Shown: one piece after another, positions 22,119-32,795 of the stretch
How positions within the stretch are numbered: the stretch's first letter is position 1
How the letters are laid out: every line of letters begins with the position of its first letter
Assembly (NCBI GenBank): GCA_002099365.1
Contig: MSED01000013.1
Location: forward strand, 1,054,001 to 1,118,000
Reading direction: 5' to 3'
Source: Phialophora verrucosa
Lineage: Eukaryota; Ascomycota; Eurotiomycetes; Chaetothyriales; Herpotrichiellaceae
DNA: 64,000 nt
The notes under the pieces: generated by a model
Told to the model about the DNA's origin: nothing
Database searches by the model: none
What the model saw: only the letters and a program-made list of their open reading frames with translations
Made by a program: the position numbers and the translations under genes

Positions 22119-24390
22119 TCATTCGGGCACTATGGAACCCAGACTCCTCCAGAAGTCGCATCGATAACCTCTTCCTGCTTCCCCATCGTAGGCATTGACA
22201 AGCGTGAAATCATTCCGCAACCCGGGTTGCCCATATTCCGTCAGGTTTCTGGGCAAATAGGACAGATTGAATGCAAATGGCGTGCCCCCTGTCACGTTGA
22301 GATCGATCTGGTAAGGGGAATATACCTTGAAAGGAGGCCAATCCGACACTGGACTGTTCGTGGTACTATTCGACGAAGCTCCATTGGCGACGTTGCTGGG
22401 AATCGAAGGATTATCCGATGTGATAAAATTGCCCCAAATTTGCATCGCGGCCTTGACAAAGTCGGGGCTCTGATTCGGGGTCGGGGGACCAAAGTACGCA
22501 GTCAAGTCTGACCCGTGGACAGCGATTGGAACCGAATACTGATACTTGTACGAACTGCGGCCATAGTCACTGTATGCTTCGGCCATCCAGTACGATGGGC
22601 ATACAAAGGTTGTCTCCGAGTATATCGCCTGGCGCCCTCGTCAGCAATAGTTCACACAGTATCCGGAACATTTCGCTCACAAAAGCTCTCTGCTGCTGTC
22701 CCGTAGCAACACTACTCTGGTTGATGAAGCTTGGCAAAGTAGTGCCCGAAGAAGCATACAACGGAGCGTCGGGATCTGTCGAGTCGTTTGAACTGGGATA
22801 GTACAGTAAGACCTTCGCAATATCGTCGTTGCTGAACAGAGGGAAACTCAGTCGCAGCCAGGCCACAAGGTCGTTCTCCGTCGTGATGTTGGGTTGCGTG
22901 TATGCTGGTCCTTCAAGTGCATTGTTACTCACGAGGAGATTCACTCCATTGAGTTCTTTGCGCAGAAGCTGGCGACTCGGCAGGTCCTGAACGAACACGC
23001 CATCTGTGACCGGAAGAAACGCCCAAGTGCCGTATTTTCCTGTCTCGGAAAGAGTCGCACTTGCGTTCATCAGTGTGGCTGAATCCTTGTTGACCAGGCA
23101 TTCGAAAATTGTGCCTGGATGGGCGCCGTATGGCAAAGTTGGTGCGCAGCCAACCATACTAGCAAAGGCATAGTAGGCTTGAGAAGGCTGCCAATCCTTG
23201 TAGCCATACTGCATTGGAAGGTAAGGAGAAGGGGCCAGAATCTGGCCATATCAGCTCCGTTCAAACACAGACGTGTGCGAATTCCTTACGTTCCTGAACA
23301 GTGAAACGCCAAGCGAGCCGCCATATGCCATGCCTTGCAGCTAAGCTATCGTTAGTGCAACTCCATCTGGCTTAAACAAACAGCCTCAATCAGAGCATGG
23401 ATTGTCTAGAGCTCGTCGAAGCAACAGCGACTCACCATGACCGAGCCGGCACCAGCCGACTGCCCAGCAATTGACACATGGCTGGGATCACCTCCGAATA
23501 ACGAGATGTACCGCTGAACCCACTGCAGTGCTAGATGCTGGTCTAGCAGTCCGGCATTGACAACACCATTTCGGAAGACTTCATCGCCAGCTAGGAATCC
23601 GAACGCACCAAGCTAAAGGGATTGTAAGTCCTACCTCGACTGGAACCTGCTCTGCTAAACATACCCTGTATTGGATTGTTACACCGACGAACGAGTTGTT
23701 GTTGGTGTTGATGATGGCCGACAAATCCTGCTGCCCATTGCCCCGACCATATCCTCCTGAGGTGTCACAGAGTCAGCATAACTAGTAATTAGTGGAGTAT
23801 GTGCGGAAGTGTTGAACTCGAGCATTCTGCCGGTGCTAGACGTCTCCCGGGCAGCATGACAACAACCTTTTGGGAACAGAGTAGACTCACCCCCATGGAT
23901 GTAAACAAGGACAGGAAGTGGGCTGGGAGGGTTTGCAGGTGCGTAGACATTCAGGAACAAGCAGTCCTCACTAGCTCCTGTGGTGTTGAGAATCACGAAG
24001 GTGTTCGTCGTGTCCTGGCCCTGAGGACAGATTGCGCCGAATTGGTTGGCTTGGATCACAGAGTCGCGGTTTGTGGGAGGAGGCTGAGGCGCCTGCCATC
24101 TGTTGGTGCCGGTGGGTGGAGCTGCGAAGCGTACGCTAGATGTAAGTTCAGCTTCGTGGGGCCCAGAGCAAGGAGATAGCTCAGGTATACCCTTTCCAGA
24201 GATTCAACCCCGTGGTCGCATTGTTATATCCTTGGTAGACCCCGTAACCTAAGTCAACCTGAAGGGGGGAGCTGCTACCACCTGACGACTGACGACGTCC
24301 AATCGCCGCCGGATATGGCTGTGGGTTGTTTTGAGGATGGGCAAGACCCCTTCCGAGGAGGCACACGACGGCAAAAACAAAGAGCAGCAT
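22119..24390 (-). CDS. Secreted type-B carboxylesterase/lipase
   Basis: A multi-exon gene (about seven exons). The start gives MLLFVFAVVCLLGRGLA, a signal peptide; the frame is open 25 codons further upstream but without signal character. Exon 1 ends near 24191; exon 2 from about 24135 reads GVRFAAPPTG..RW and SEDCLFLNVYAP, both type-B carboxylesterase signatures, then PVLVYIHGG (oxyanion hole). Later exons give GAFGFLAGDE, LLDQHLALQWV and the nucleophile elbow VSIAGQSAGAGSV (GxSxG). The acidic and histidine residues fall in the 22119-23260 part, where the C-terminal half (AHGSD-like segment VHGSDLTAYFG) is intact. The family hydrolyses esters and lipids in the extracellular space or secretory pathway. 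Exon borders between 23260 and 23640 are less certain than the rest. Confidence 0.88.
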
Positions 24391-25105
24391 TTCACTGAGG
24401 GTCCTTCGCAAAGCTTGCTGGGAAGGCGGGACGAATTGCACGAGAATCCTAGCAAAGCAGCGCAAACCTACCTTTTAAGCTCATGGTAAAAGTCGGTCTG
24501 GTCGCTCAACTCACCGCGAAGCCGTGACGTTCGGACCGCGGCCGGCACCATTTTCCAGACGGCTTTGTCAAGCTGGAGTGATATTAGCCGTATATACCAG
24601 GAGACAGCGGATCAAGGAGCGATGGTGGAAAACGTCATTGGCTCCCCCACATTTTCCCGAACGATCTCCTCAAACCCGACGACGCCATCCTGACCATCGC
24701 ACATGGAGGCTTGAGCACTGCAACTCCGCACGGCATGTCGATGCAGGCAGAAAGTCCCATTATCGCGAGTAGCATCCGATCTCGGCTCGAAGCTGGCCCG
24801 AAAGACAGACTGGAGAACCATCCCTGCTGTGAATACAAATGCATCTCATAGCTGTCATGTGCCCGCTGTCGGTGCATCCCAAACACAAAATCTATCTCCC
24901 ATGAGCAGTTGAGCAACAGCTTGTTTGGCTACCATCTCACCTATCATGAGGGCAAGACACCGTCCACCAGTGCGTCCTGCTTCCCCAAACCTACACCAGT
25001 TTCCCCTTTTCGCAGTACTTTCGACACCTTTCCAGTCTCAAGGTAGCAACACCGGCGGCTTTGCGAACGGCCATGCTTGCGTTATTACCCTCTTCTTGTC
25101 CGACT
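24391..25105. other. Intergenic region
   Basis: Promoter of the carboxylesterase and 3' side of the Bap31-like gene. No motif, repeat or convincing frame was found. Confidence 0.5.
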
Positions 25106-25903
25106 TCAATTGCTCTTCTTGTCACCAGAACCGGGGTTGGTCTGGTTGTACTTGACACTCAGCTCGTCGTACTCCCTCCGCAGGCCCTCGGCTTGCTGCT
25201 TGATTCCCGCAATCTCTTTGTCTTTCTTGTCAAGCTGCTTCTTGAGCTCTCCAATCTGGTCGGCACGGTATCTGTTGCCGAGCTTCTCTCCTTCCTTGCC
25301 GCCGGCGCGCTCATCACCTTCGTACATCTTCACCTTCTCTTCTAAACGAAGAACATCGAGGATCATGCCGTAGGTGCGGTTGAGGATCAAGGAGAGGAAC
25401 AGAGTGAAGCCGGTCAGGTACATGTTGCGCTGGGAGTAGAACTTGCGGGCCTGAACTTCCATGCGCTCAGAGCCGATGGCCGCAGCTCGCCTGTTTCAAT
25501 TAGATATGCTCCTCGAACCCACGTCGCGTGACTTACCCTGCACCAGTACTGTCCTTTGTGAGAGCCGACATCTCGACCTGGACACGATAGACTCTGTTGA
25601 CACTGTCAAGGAAGAGGATCAGAATGAAGATGAAGGTGATCTTGTACGTCATCAGTCATGAACCTAGTATCTTTGAGTGCGCACTGCCATACCTTCATGG
25701 CATATTGTATCTTGGCAACAATTGGACTTTCAGAAATGAAGTTGAACAGTTTTCGCTTGGCGGTGAACGGCATGGGGATGATCAGGGCCACGAATAGCAC
25801 CATCTCCATCACCAAGAGCACGAAAACCTAGCACAGTTAGCATGAAGACTTGGAGGCTACCTCCAGCAGAGGATCAACATACTAGGCTGTAGTAGAGCGT
25901 CAT
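25106..25903 (-). CDS. Bap31/Yet-family ER transmembrane protein
   Basis: Exon 1 (25903 to about 25883) encodes MTLYYSL; exon 2 gives VFVLLVMEMVLFVALIIPMP (transmembrane 1) and RKLFNFISES; the next exon gives TFIFILILFLDSVNRVYRVQ (transmembrane 2); the last gives SERMEVQARKFYSQRNMYLTGFTLFLSLILNRTY (transmembrane 3). It ends in a charged coiled coil (KMYEGDERA... to KKSN), close to a KKxx-type ER-retention end. This order of three helices plus a cytosolic coiled coil is that of mammalian BAP31 and yeast Yet1/Yet3, which act in ER sorting and protein quality control. The estimated total is about 200 residues, as usual for the family. Confidence 0.9.
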
Positions 25904-26708
25904 GATCGCGGTTCTCTTTCGATCGAGGCTTTGTTTTGAGGGGTTGGCAGGCTAGAGAACTGAAGGCACAACGCCACAGGTAGAGTTGGCAATCAGAAAT
26001 GTTGAAACAACCAGGTGCGGACGTGGTCAATTGGAGAAATGCGAATCTAAGGCTGTCCAGGTTTTAAATAAAGGCCAGATTCCGCGTGTCACTTTGCAGG
26101 CAAGTGTTGCGTCACTGTCACCTTTGACCTTTCGCGAGCCAGGTAACACCACGTCATCCTCGAACAACTGCGCGGCTTGCACAAACACTCCACTGTTTCG
26201 CATGACTGTGGCCCGCACTTTCTCACTACAGAGTACTCGGTACTCCTGATGAAGCATGGAAAGGATCATTAAGTGCCGATGGACGTCTCTATGTTGTTCT
26301 TGAATCCGGCCCTCGGCTCAATCGTCCACTCATTTACATAACTCATTTTGGGCCCTCGAGGCAATCATGTTCGCCAAACCTGTGGCAACAGCTACGGTGC
26401 CAGATCAAATGCTTGCCTCCCATGTCCCGAAGCTCGATTAACTACTGGGTTGCAGCCCGGCGAGCGTGACTCCAGGCACCACAGCAAAGGAGCTGTCAGG
26501 GTATCCCATCCGTAAAATCCAAACTTCGCCAGCATGTCCAGCTCCCCAACCGGGTGTAGAAGTTTATTCTCGCCGAGATTCATCGTCGTTTCAGAAAGGC
26601 TAACACCCTCGCGCTTGAAACTCGGCCAAGTGGCAAAGGGATTTTCCCTTTGCGCACACCTGAATAGGTCATATACGACTTGACCGACGATTGACTGCTT
26701 CGTCCCAT
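25904..26708. other. Intergenic region
   Basis: 5' leader and promoter of the Bap31-like gene and 3' untranslated region of the TFIIA gene. A frame at 26392-26715 overlaps the TFIIA 3' end but has no recognisable product. Confidence 0.5.
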
Positions 26709-28415
26709 TCACCACTCAAATTCACCTTGCCCTTTATGAAAGACGTATCTGAACAGGACTTGTCAGTTGTCAAAGAGCCAAAGCCATGTCGGCAAAGCAC
26801 TCACTCAGTCCCATCCACTCTCAGAACACCATCTTTCAAGGTGCACTTCCACTTGTTCTTGACCCGCTGGACCTTGTCGTATGTGCAGAGCATGACTTGG
26901 TCAGTATTCTCACCGTTTTCTTCAGCCGCAGCTATATCGTCAGGGTCGTCAAGGTCAGAATTAATGGCGTCTTCATCTTCCTCGTCGTCGTCGTCGCCCG
27001 CTGCATCGCCTTGAGCACGTGCAACACTCGGAGTAACTGTGTTGCTGGAGGCACCTTCTGCGCTGACCAAGGCGTTGACTTTTCGCGTAGTGGACTTGTT
27101 CGGCATAGGGCGCTCATCCAGTGCTTCCAAAAGACCGCCACCTTCGAGTGCTTGCTGCCGGGCTTGGAAGTGGGCTCGGATGAGGTTGTCACCGTCCGCA
27201 GAGTGCGCCGCAGCAAGGGTCTTGCGTCGAGCGAACTCGCTCTCCCATTCGTCACGAGCATCTCCGGCACCGTCGGTCTGACTTGTGTCAACAGTTCGAG
27301 GTTGGAGATTGAGATTCTGGGGATAGTCCTGGACGCCATCGAAGCCAGTGTTTGAGTCTTCTTGCTTGATGTAGGACGAATTTGGTGCTGCGGATGGCAT
27401 TGGCACACGAGGTTGACCGCCTGATTGGAGCTGGGCGATCTGAACACCCGCACGCTGACCATACTGCTGATGCAGATTCATGGCGGCTCTGTCTCGGGCT
27501 GTCAGTGGCTGGCCTTGCTGGAACGACGGCGCTTGATATTGCTGAGCCTGAGATGGTGCCTGCTGAGTAGGGTATGAAGGTGCAGCATTGGGTTCGTTCT
27601 TGATGACTACCGCTGAGGGAGCAGGCGGTTGTGACAGGGGAGGGGTGCTGATGCTGGCTCCATTGCTGGGGAGAGTTTGGGGAGCGGCTTTCACATTGCT
27701 GGGGACAGTAGCTTGTTCTTTGATAACAGGCGCTGGGGGAGGGTCCCATGGAAGTTGGGCAACCTTCAGTGCTGTGAGTTTCTTCTGCCATTCCTGGAAA
27801 GATAGGTTAGTCCACGCACTGATCTGCCTGGTAGGACACGGGGCGTTCCAAATGTGGGTTAGTGTGCAAATTTTGGGGGCTATGCTGGCGGGTGGCGTAT
27901 AAAAAGAGACCATGACTCAAAGTAGGGGCTGCATTCAAGAACCTTCCGATCCCCGCCTTGCCCGCAGCCTTCGCCCACCCGCCTCCCAACTCAGTGTTCC
28001 CGGGCCTGGCCTACACTCTGAGCATGCTTTCAGCGCCCAACAGCGCGGGCCTTTTCTTTTCCTCTATCTCATTCTTGGAACACAAGTATACAATCTGTTG
28101 CTCAAATCTCGTGCAAGCCAGTATAATGATGGCGCTGAACAAGGATTGATGTGCAGCTGACGGCGAAAGTCAACTTACCGACTTGAGCAGATCTAGGGTT
28201 GCCAGCTCAACGCCGCCCTCCTCGAAATCTTGCCGTGAGGCCTCGCAGACATCATTGATGACTTTGGCATAGACGTCGCCCTATATCGAGTCAGTTACTG
28301 AGCGCTATTCAATGCTAGTAGAAGCGTCGGCGGTGCGACCTCGGTGGTGGCAAGAGGAGGGCTTGGGACAACAAAAGTGACGGCGCAAAACACCTACCAC
28401 CAAGGCCTTTGACAT
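26709..28415 (-). CDS. TOA1: TFIIA large subunit (alpha/beta)
   Basis: Four exons. Exon 1 (28415-28398) encodes only MSKALV. Exon 2 (28280-28179) encodes GDVYAKVINDVCEASRQDFEEGGVE, the N-terminal four-helix-bundle part of TFIIA. A 385-bp intron, long for this locus, separates exon 3 (27793 to about 26810), which starts EWQKKLTALKVAQ. The middle is Gln/Pro/Ser-rich, then comes a strongly acidic block (DDDDEEDEDAINSDLDD). The beta-barrel part follows: VMLCTYDKVQRVKNKWKC..KDGVLRVDGTE, and the last small exon ends EYVFHKGQGEFEW, the conserved Toa1 terminus. TFIIA stabilises TBP on the TATA element in the nucleus. All diagnostic segments are present. Confidence 0.95.
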
Positions 28416-29076
28416 GTTGCCCTTGTAGTTCGCGTGATAGCGTCAAGAGATCGCTAGTCCACTGGATCTATCGTTCGCTGGCAGATGGAATCCGAAAATG
28501 AGCCCCGAGGGAAGAGATGGATGTAGCTGTGGGAAAGACTGGCAGGTGAATGCAGAGGAAGGTGTCGGTGACGAGAGGATAGACTAGCACAGTCTTCACA
28601 TGTCAGTCCTGTGGCAGATGTTCTCAAGCGAAACCCGCGTGCCGCGTGTAATAGATCTCGAACTAAGTGAGAATTCAAGAGGGATGTCCTGCTCGGTATC
28701 GGCGTGGAATGTGAATTGGTGAATAAGGCTTGATGGCAAGTTCATCAAACCGATGGAAGAGATGACCCCGACGCCCGCAACTCAAGGCTTGGCTCAGGCG
28801 CTAGCCACTTCTTTGCAGGCACCTGACAACCACCCGGAGCCCTTGAGTTGGAAACCCTTCACCCATGCTTCACAGTTATCGATGCCCCTACGGTCTTGGA
28901 CCAGAGCTGAGCCATAATCTCCAGGCTTGCTCCTCACCGCATCATCCTTACTAGAATTCTATCAAGCTATCGTGAACCTTCTTCTGATACACTTCTGGAG
29001 ACAGTTACTTGCACTTAAGGTCCGCCGGGATCCTCCTTCGCCTTGGTTTGGTCGCGTGAGAAAACATGAAGACAAT
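28416..29076. other. Divergent promoter region, TFIIA / nicotinamidase
   Basis: About 660 bp between the start codons of TOA1 (minus) and the nicotinamidase (plus). It must contain both promoters. No specific motif was identified. Confidence 0.55.
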
Positions 29077-29925
29077 ATGTCTTTCCGACCAGCGTTGATT
29101 GTCGTCGACATGCAGAATGACTTCTGTCCTCCAGTATGGAACTTTCAATCCTCCTTTTCTAGGTCTATATTTGCCAACAAATCATAGGATGGCTCGCTCG
29201 CTGTCTCGGGAGGTCGAGATCTTGTGCCGCTCATCAACAAACTTCTTGCCTCGCCGCATTTCGTATTGAAGGTGGCTACCCAAGATTGGCATCCAGCTGA
29301 CCACATCTCATTCGCGGCAAACCACCCTGATCCCAACATAAAGCCGTTTGAGTCGTTTGTAGATGTCCACAATCTGGTCGGAAAGAAACCAGAGCAAACC
29401 ATGAAGCAGAGGTTGTGGCCTGTCCATTGCGTACAGGGTTCGAAAGGGGCTGAAATCATCCACGACCTGGATGTCTCTGAAGTCCGTTTCTTTGTGAAGA
29501 AAGGACAAGACCCTCAGGTGGAAATGTATTCTGCCTTCTCAGACTCATTTGGCAACCTTACCTATGGCGCTGGGGGCGTAAGCCACAATCTTGCTGAAGA
29601 ATTGGCCGCCGAAAAGGTAACTCACGTCTATGTTGTTGGCATTGCCGGTCAGTCCTCCTTGAGATTATACCATGCCACCCGAAACCATTCCATCCATTTG
29701 GTCTCGAAAAGCAGAGAACTGATTGAGAGAACAATAGGTGACTATTGTGTAAAAGACACAGCGCTAGGCTCGGCCAAGGCAGGCTTCACCACATACTTGG
29801 TGGAAGAAGCCCAGCGATGTGTGGATCCAAGCACGTGGCCTGCTGTCAAGAGCGCTTTAGCACAAGGCTCTGTCACTGTTGTCAACTTGGATAGTAGCGA
29901 GGTTCACCGGGTCCTTGACTTTTGA
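29077..29925 (+). CDS. PNC1: Nicotinamidase (Pnc1-type isochorismatase fold)
   Basis: It opens MSFRPALIVVDMQNDFCPP, with the catalytic aspartate and the classic D-x-Q-N-D-F motif. Intron 1 (about 29134-29188) is followed by DGSLAVSGGRDLVPLIN. The metal site appears in TQDWHPADHISFA (D, H, H). The catalytic lysine is in FVKKGQD. A second intron at 29648-29737 is exactly 90 bp and stop-free; removing it joins GIAG to DYCVKDTALGS, restoring the catalytic cysteine context. The mature protein is about 234 residues, in line with yeast Pnc1. It converts nicotinamide to nicotinic acid in the NAD salvage pathway. Start choice: the ATG directly before the core strand. Confidence 0.95.
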
Positions 29926-31360
29926 GGACAATTTGACCCATCGACGTTGGCCGAGGGAACTTTAGATCTCTCGTGAATGAGATATTCTTCCTACTGACAT
30001 CATCCGGCCGCACTTGCTCTAGGAAAATATGCTACGTTTTGTGGCCATTAACTTCTTTTGGACTTGCGTTCGGCAAATCATTCAGCGGGAGCATTTCTGA
30101 GCAACAGGATGACTTCAGGGCGCCGCAGTTGCCAGACGCATGCCATCCACTGGCCTTGGCCACCATAAACCCTCTCTCAGAAAGGAATCCCTGCAGACAT
30201 GGTGCAGAAGACATGGGCAGCGGGCAGCCTTTTTTATCAGCCGCCGAATAGGGAAGGCCAGGGTAAGTCCTGAGTAAAATGTCGGAAGGGAAACCCTGTC
30301 TGTCAAAACAACCACTAGCACACTCAGTCCTCCAGCGATGGTCTTTACGCTTGGTAACGACAATGATATTGCGCCGCGGCCGTGTCTTAATGGGGACCAG
30401 GGACCACAATTGACAGGAGAGACTGCTTTATCGCCACTTCGAGGGTCGGTCCTTCACCATCAGTTACGACTTGTGACCCATCTCAAGACACTTCGGGCCT
30501 TCCTTGAGAACGTCTTTCATGGTAATATGGCATCGCCTTTCAAGAGCCTGATTGCGACGACCGGGGTGAGCAGGCGACTGTTAAAACGAGGGAAGCTGAA
30601 GTGTTACCTGAGAAGGCAACCATAGTGATGGTGATGAAATAGAGATAGGCAAAAGACCACACCAATCAGTTTTCTAGCAGGAGAAAAGAACAGTCTCTAC
30701 TGGCCTACGGCCTCAACATTCAGGCACGCTCTACAACCATCACACACTTTACGAAGAAGCACTCGGCAGCTCTTTTGTTGTTCGACATATATTCTACCAG
30801 CCGATACCCTGGGAGATGTGGACAGTAAGAGACCGGCTACACAGAGCCTTGTAGATGGTCCCTCTTCGTGGTGTATTGACGTGTAGCTTAGAAAGCCTAG
30901 CTAGCAAAGAGATTCAGTTTAGGCGAGACTCGGTTTTGTCAAGTGCTTCCTCTGTAACGATGTCGTGCCTCGGTGCCAATGTGAAGATTTTCTCCACTTT
31001 ATCATTCTTCCTTGTTTGACAGGCAACCTTCTGACCTAAGAAGGAATTCTCAGAAGGATGATGCTGGTCAATAGCAGACATTGTGGTAAAAGTTGTTTAG
31101 ATGCATCGGCAGTCACTGCTACCGATTCCTGCTAGTACCCAAGCCCACCGGGACCGACAATGTTACACAATGGGTGTGGTCCAGCCAATCAGGAAGGGAC
31201 GTGCGTCCACTGATTATCGTTACAGTGTGTTGTAGCATCTCTTGCCCGTTTGAACACCGTTTCCAACGCTCGTATTCGCGACTGGCTACAACGCTCCCCT
31301 ATACATATCTCGACAGCGCCTTTTGCCCAAGGTGCCTGTTCGAATCTCAAGTCAGGGAAT
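29926..31360. other. Intergenic region, 1.4 kb
   Basis: No gene is recognised. Short frames on both strands lack domains or splice logic. The last ~300 bp are probably the leader of the DUF3605 gene, whose frame stays open upstream to 31250. A B-box-like GTTCGAATC near 31338 was checked for a tRNA and failed. Confidence 0.5.
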
Positions 31361-32174
31361 ATGCCACACTCAGTACACCCTACACCGCGCGAGCATACAC
31401 CCAACCCAGATCCTAATGTCTCGACATTGTGGTGGAACGTCAACCAACCACAACGGAAATGGACGGATGAATGCCCGGCTTATCTGCTAGACCAAAGTGA
31501 GAAGAATATGGGCATCCTGATGAAGCGTAACGACGAGTTCAAGGAGTTCACCTGGGAGAAGTGTGAGGAATTAGTGAAGACAAACAACATCCACCATTTC
31601 CAACGCTCATCAAGTCAACTCCGAGGATATCTGCAATATGTTTACCATCTGAAGAAGATATTTGGCACCGTCCTCGTATATATCCAGCGAGAACGACTCC
31701 ATTGGGACACGATCACACCCAGCGGGGACGCACCATTCACCAATGCTTCCGACTATAAGATACTGTACAATGACTGGCCGTACTTTGTTGAGAAAGGTAT
31801 CGAACATCTTGTGGTGTGGACAAAGTTCCCCCTCGAGGAGAACCCCGAGACGGGAGAAGTGTTTCCAGAAGTAACTCAACAAATCGAAAACTTCATCAGG
31901 ACAACATTCTGCGAGGGACAAGAGGACAAGAGGGTACCTAGGGAAAAGATAGTTTGGTTTAAGAATTGGAAGAGTTTAAAGAGTGTTCATGCATTGGGTA
32001 AGTCATCGAGAGCGCTCGAGCCATGATGAGACTGCAGTGACAGGGAAGGCTGACTCCTGAGCTTCCGCAGAGCATTTTCATGTGATGATCCATAATGCGC
32101 CTGAAGCACTTCTGGAAGCCGTGACACAGGGAGATCGACCGACTTGTGAAAGTTGGATGGATAGCAACAGCTGA
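31361..32174 (+). CDS. DUF3605 family protein (N-acetylglucosamine-induced protein 1-like)
   Basis: Two exons (31361-31997 and 32071-32174) give about 246 residues. The sequence TLWWNVNQPQRKWTDECP, then FTWEKCEELV, HHFQRSSSQLRGY, DYKILYNDWPYFVEKGIEHLVVWTKFPLEE and VWFKNWKSLKSVHALEHFHVM is the conserved core of the fungal DUF3605 family, with its invariant ILYNDWPYG-like and WFKNWxSLKSVxxxEHxHV blocks. Some fungal members are annotated as GlcNAc-induced; no biochemical activity is established to my knowledge. The final exon begins at the splice inside the EHFHV motif, which confirms the join. The ATG at 31361 precedes the conserved part by ~20 residues. Confidence 0.9.
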
Positions 32175-32795
32175 AACGGAACTTCATTTGCAACAATTCC
32201 GAGATCTAAGACGGCAATATGGACACATAGACTGCAGGGTTGACAGCTAACATAAAGCATTGGTGGACTTGGTTACCGACCAGGCAGACAGACAATTGGA
32301 AGAGGGTAGACTGCTGAGCAAGAGAATAACAAAAAAGGGAATCAGCTCGGGGCACGTTTTTGATTCCCAGCGCGGATGACGCAGCAGTTCACTTTGTGCA
32401 GGGGTCCATTCCAAGGCTCAGAGCTTGTGCCCAATTGCAAGTGACTTGTCCAGCTGAGCAAGTCCCTTAGTTAGGTACCCACGCAGGAAAAGGCATGAAA
32501 GTAGGCGACTCTCTTTCCTCATGGTTATGACAGTCAAGGTCAACTCTAGTCCACAGCCTTGAAATCAGTATAAACGTCGCATGTCACCGTTCCTACTGCT
32601 CGCCGGCGGACGGAAGCTATCAGAGCCGAAACAGCGAGCGACAAGTTCTGCACGCCTTGTCCTGCCCTCACCCCGCTAGATCCGGCAGCCCCTCGACGTC
32701 ATATAACACTGTCGCTCTTCCTGCTTCGTTGCACCTGCGCCCTTCACGCTCAAAGATATTCTTGCCCTCGTGCAGGAGGGTGGGCAATTGACAAA
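32175..32795. other. Intergenic region upstream of the OSBP gene
   Basis: Promoter and leader of the oxysterol-binding gene. The last ~100 bp are pyrimidine-rich. No other feature is seen. Confidence 0.5.

Noticed and set aside
31281..31350. tRNA-like A box (TGGCTACAACG) and B box (GTTCGAATC)
   Set aside because: The T-stem does not pair (CCTGT against TCAAG), the spacing is too long without an intron, and no acceptor stem forms.
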